Assembly: GCA_002360555.1 (NCBI GenBank)
Contig: DEQS01000088.1
Coordinates: 1-5,151, forward strand
Direction: 5' to 3'
DNA length: 5,151 bases
Origin: Chloracidobacterium sp. UBA3360
Lineage (GTDB): Bacteria; Acidobacteriota; Blastocatellia; Pyrinomonadales; Pyrinomonadaceae
Shown here: positions 5,074-5,151 of the stretch, one piece after another
How the letters are laid out: every line of letters starts with the position of its first letter
Numbering within the stretch: the stretch's first letter is position 1
Made by a program: the position numbers and the translations under genes
The notes under the pieces: generated by a model
Told to the model about the DNA's origin: nothing
The model's database searches: none
The model's input: the letters and a program-made list of their open reading frames with translations, nothing else

Positions 5074-5151
5074 TTAGTCATCTACGAACGGCAGCATTGC
5101 CATCGAACGCGCACGCTTGATCGCTTTTGCGACGCGGCGCTGATCCTTAGC
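5074..5151 (-). CDS. rpsR: Small-subunit ribosomal protein bS18, C-terminal end
   Basis: Only the last 25 codons and the TAA stop (5074-5076) are inside the window; the gene continues beyond base 5151. The visible peptide, AKDQRRVAKAIKRARSMAML followed by PFVDD, matches the conserved C-terminus of bS18 (the SAKxQRxVAxAIKRAR...LPF/Y pattern), which binds with bS6 at the platform of the 30S subunit. Its position directly upstream of rplI on the same strand is the standard rpsF-(ssb)-rpsR-rplI arrangement and strengthens the call, although the fragment is short. Confidence 0.93.
   Translation of the reverse strand, partial: AKDQRRVAKAIKRARSMAMLPFVDD

Overview
The window looks like ordinary chromosomal DNA from a free-living, moderately GC-rich bacterium, interspersed with palindromic repeats. 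The gene set (succinyl-CoA synthetase, a NagX-type membrane acyltransferase, a YfiT-like DinB protein, DnaB, L9 with a long acidic tail, S18) and the repeat-rich gaps suggest Acidobacteriota, perhaps the Blastocatellia/Pyrinomonadales side. This is inference from general resemblance; no rRNA or other decisive marker is present.

Layout. Positions 1-624 (+) hold the C-terminal half of sucC, cut by the window edge. An 81-bp inverted repeat (630-710) fills the gap to a convergent minus-strand block. Read in its direction of transcription from the right edge, that block is: rpsR (3' end only), a gap holding an inverted heptamer-repeat element, rplI, a gap with a strong intrinsic terminator and other small hairpins, dnaB (GTG start), a yfiT-like gene 17 bp downstream, a gap filled by another inverted repeat, and a NagX/DUF5009 membrane acyltransferase gene. 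rpsR-rplI-dnaB is the classic bacterial ribosomal protein/helicase order. Here, however, a terminator separates rplI from dnaB, so dnaB probably has its own promoter and may carry yfiT, and possibly the acyltransferase, as downstream cistrons.

The most interesting signal is a 72-bp near-perfect palindrome (1154-1225, 27-bp arms with one mismatch) inside the acyltransferase gene. It starts and ends exactly on codon boundaries and adds 24 hydrophilic residues (284-307) in a predicted loop between membrane helices. Only one of its three reading phases is stop-free in either orientation, and the host gene uses that phase. It therefore behaves like a protein-compatible mobile palindrome, analogous in concept to Rickettsia palindromic elements. 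Three intergenic elements (630-710, 2081-2178, 4937-5067) share a second architecture: two inverted arms, each built from 3-4 degenerate tandem copies of a 7- or 10-nt word. No transposase, CRISPR array, tRNA, rRNA or phage gene is visible.
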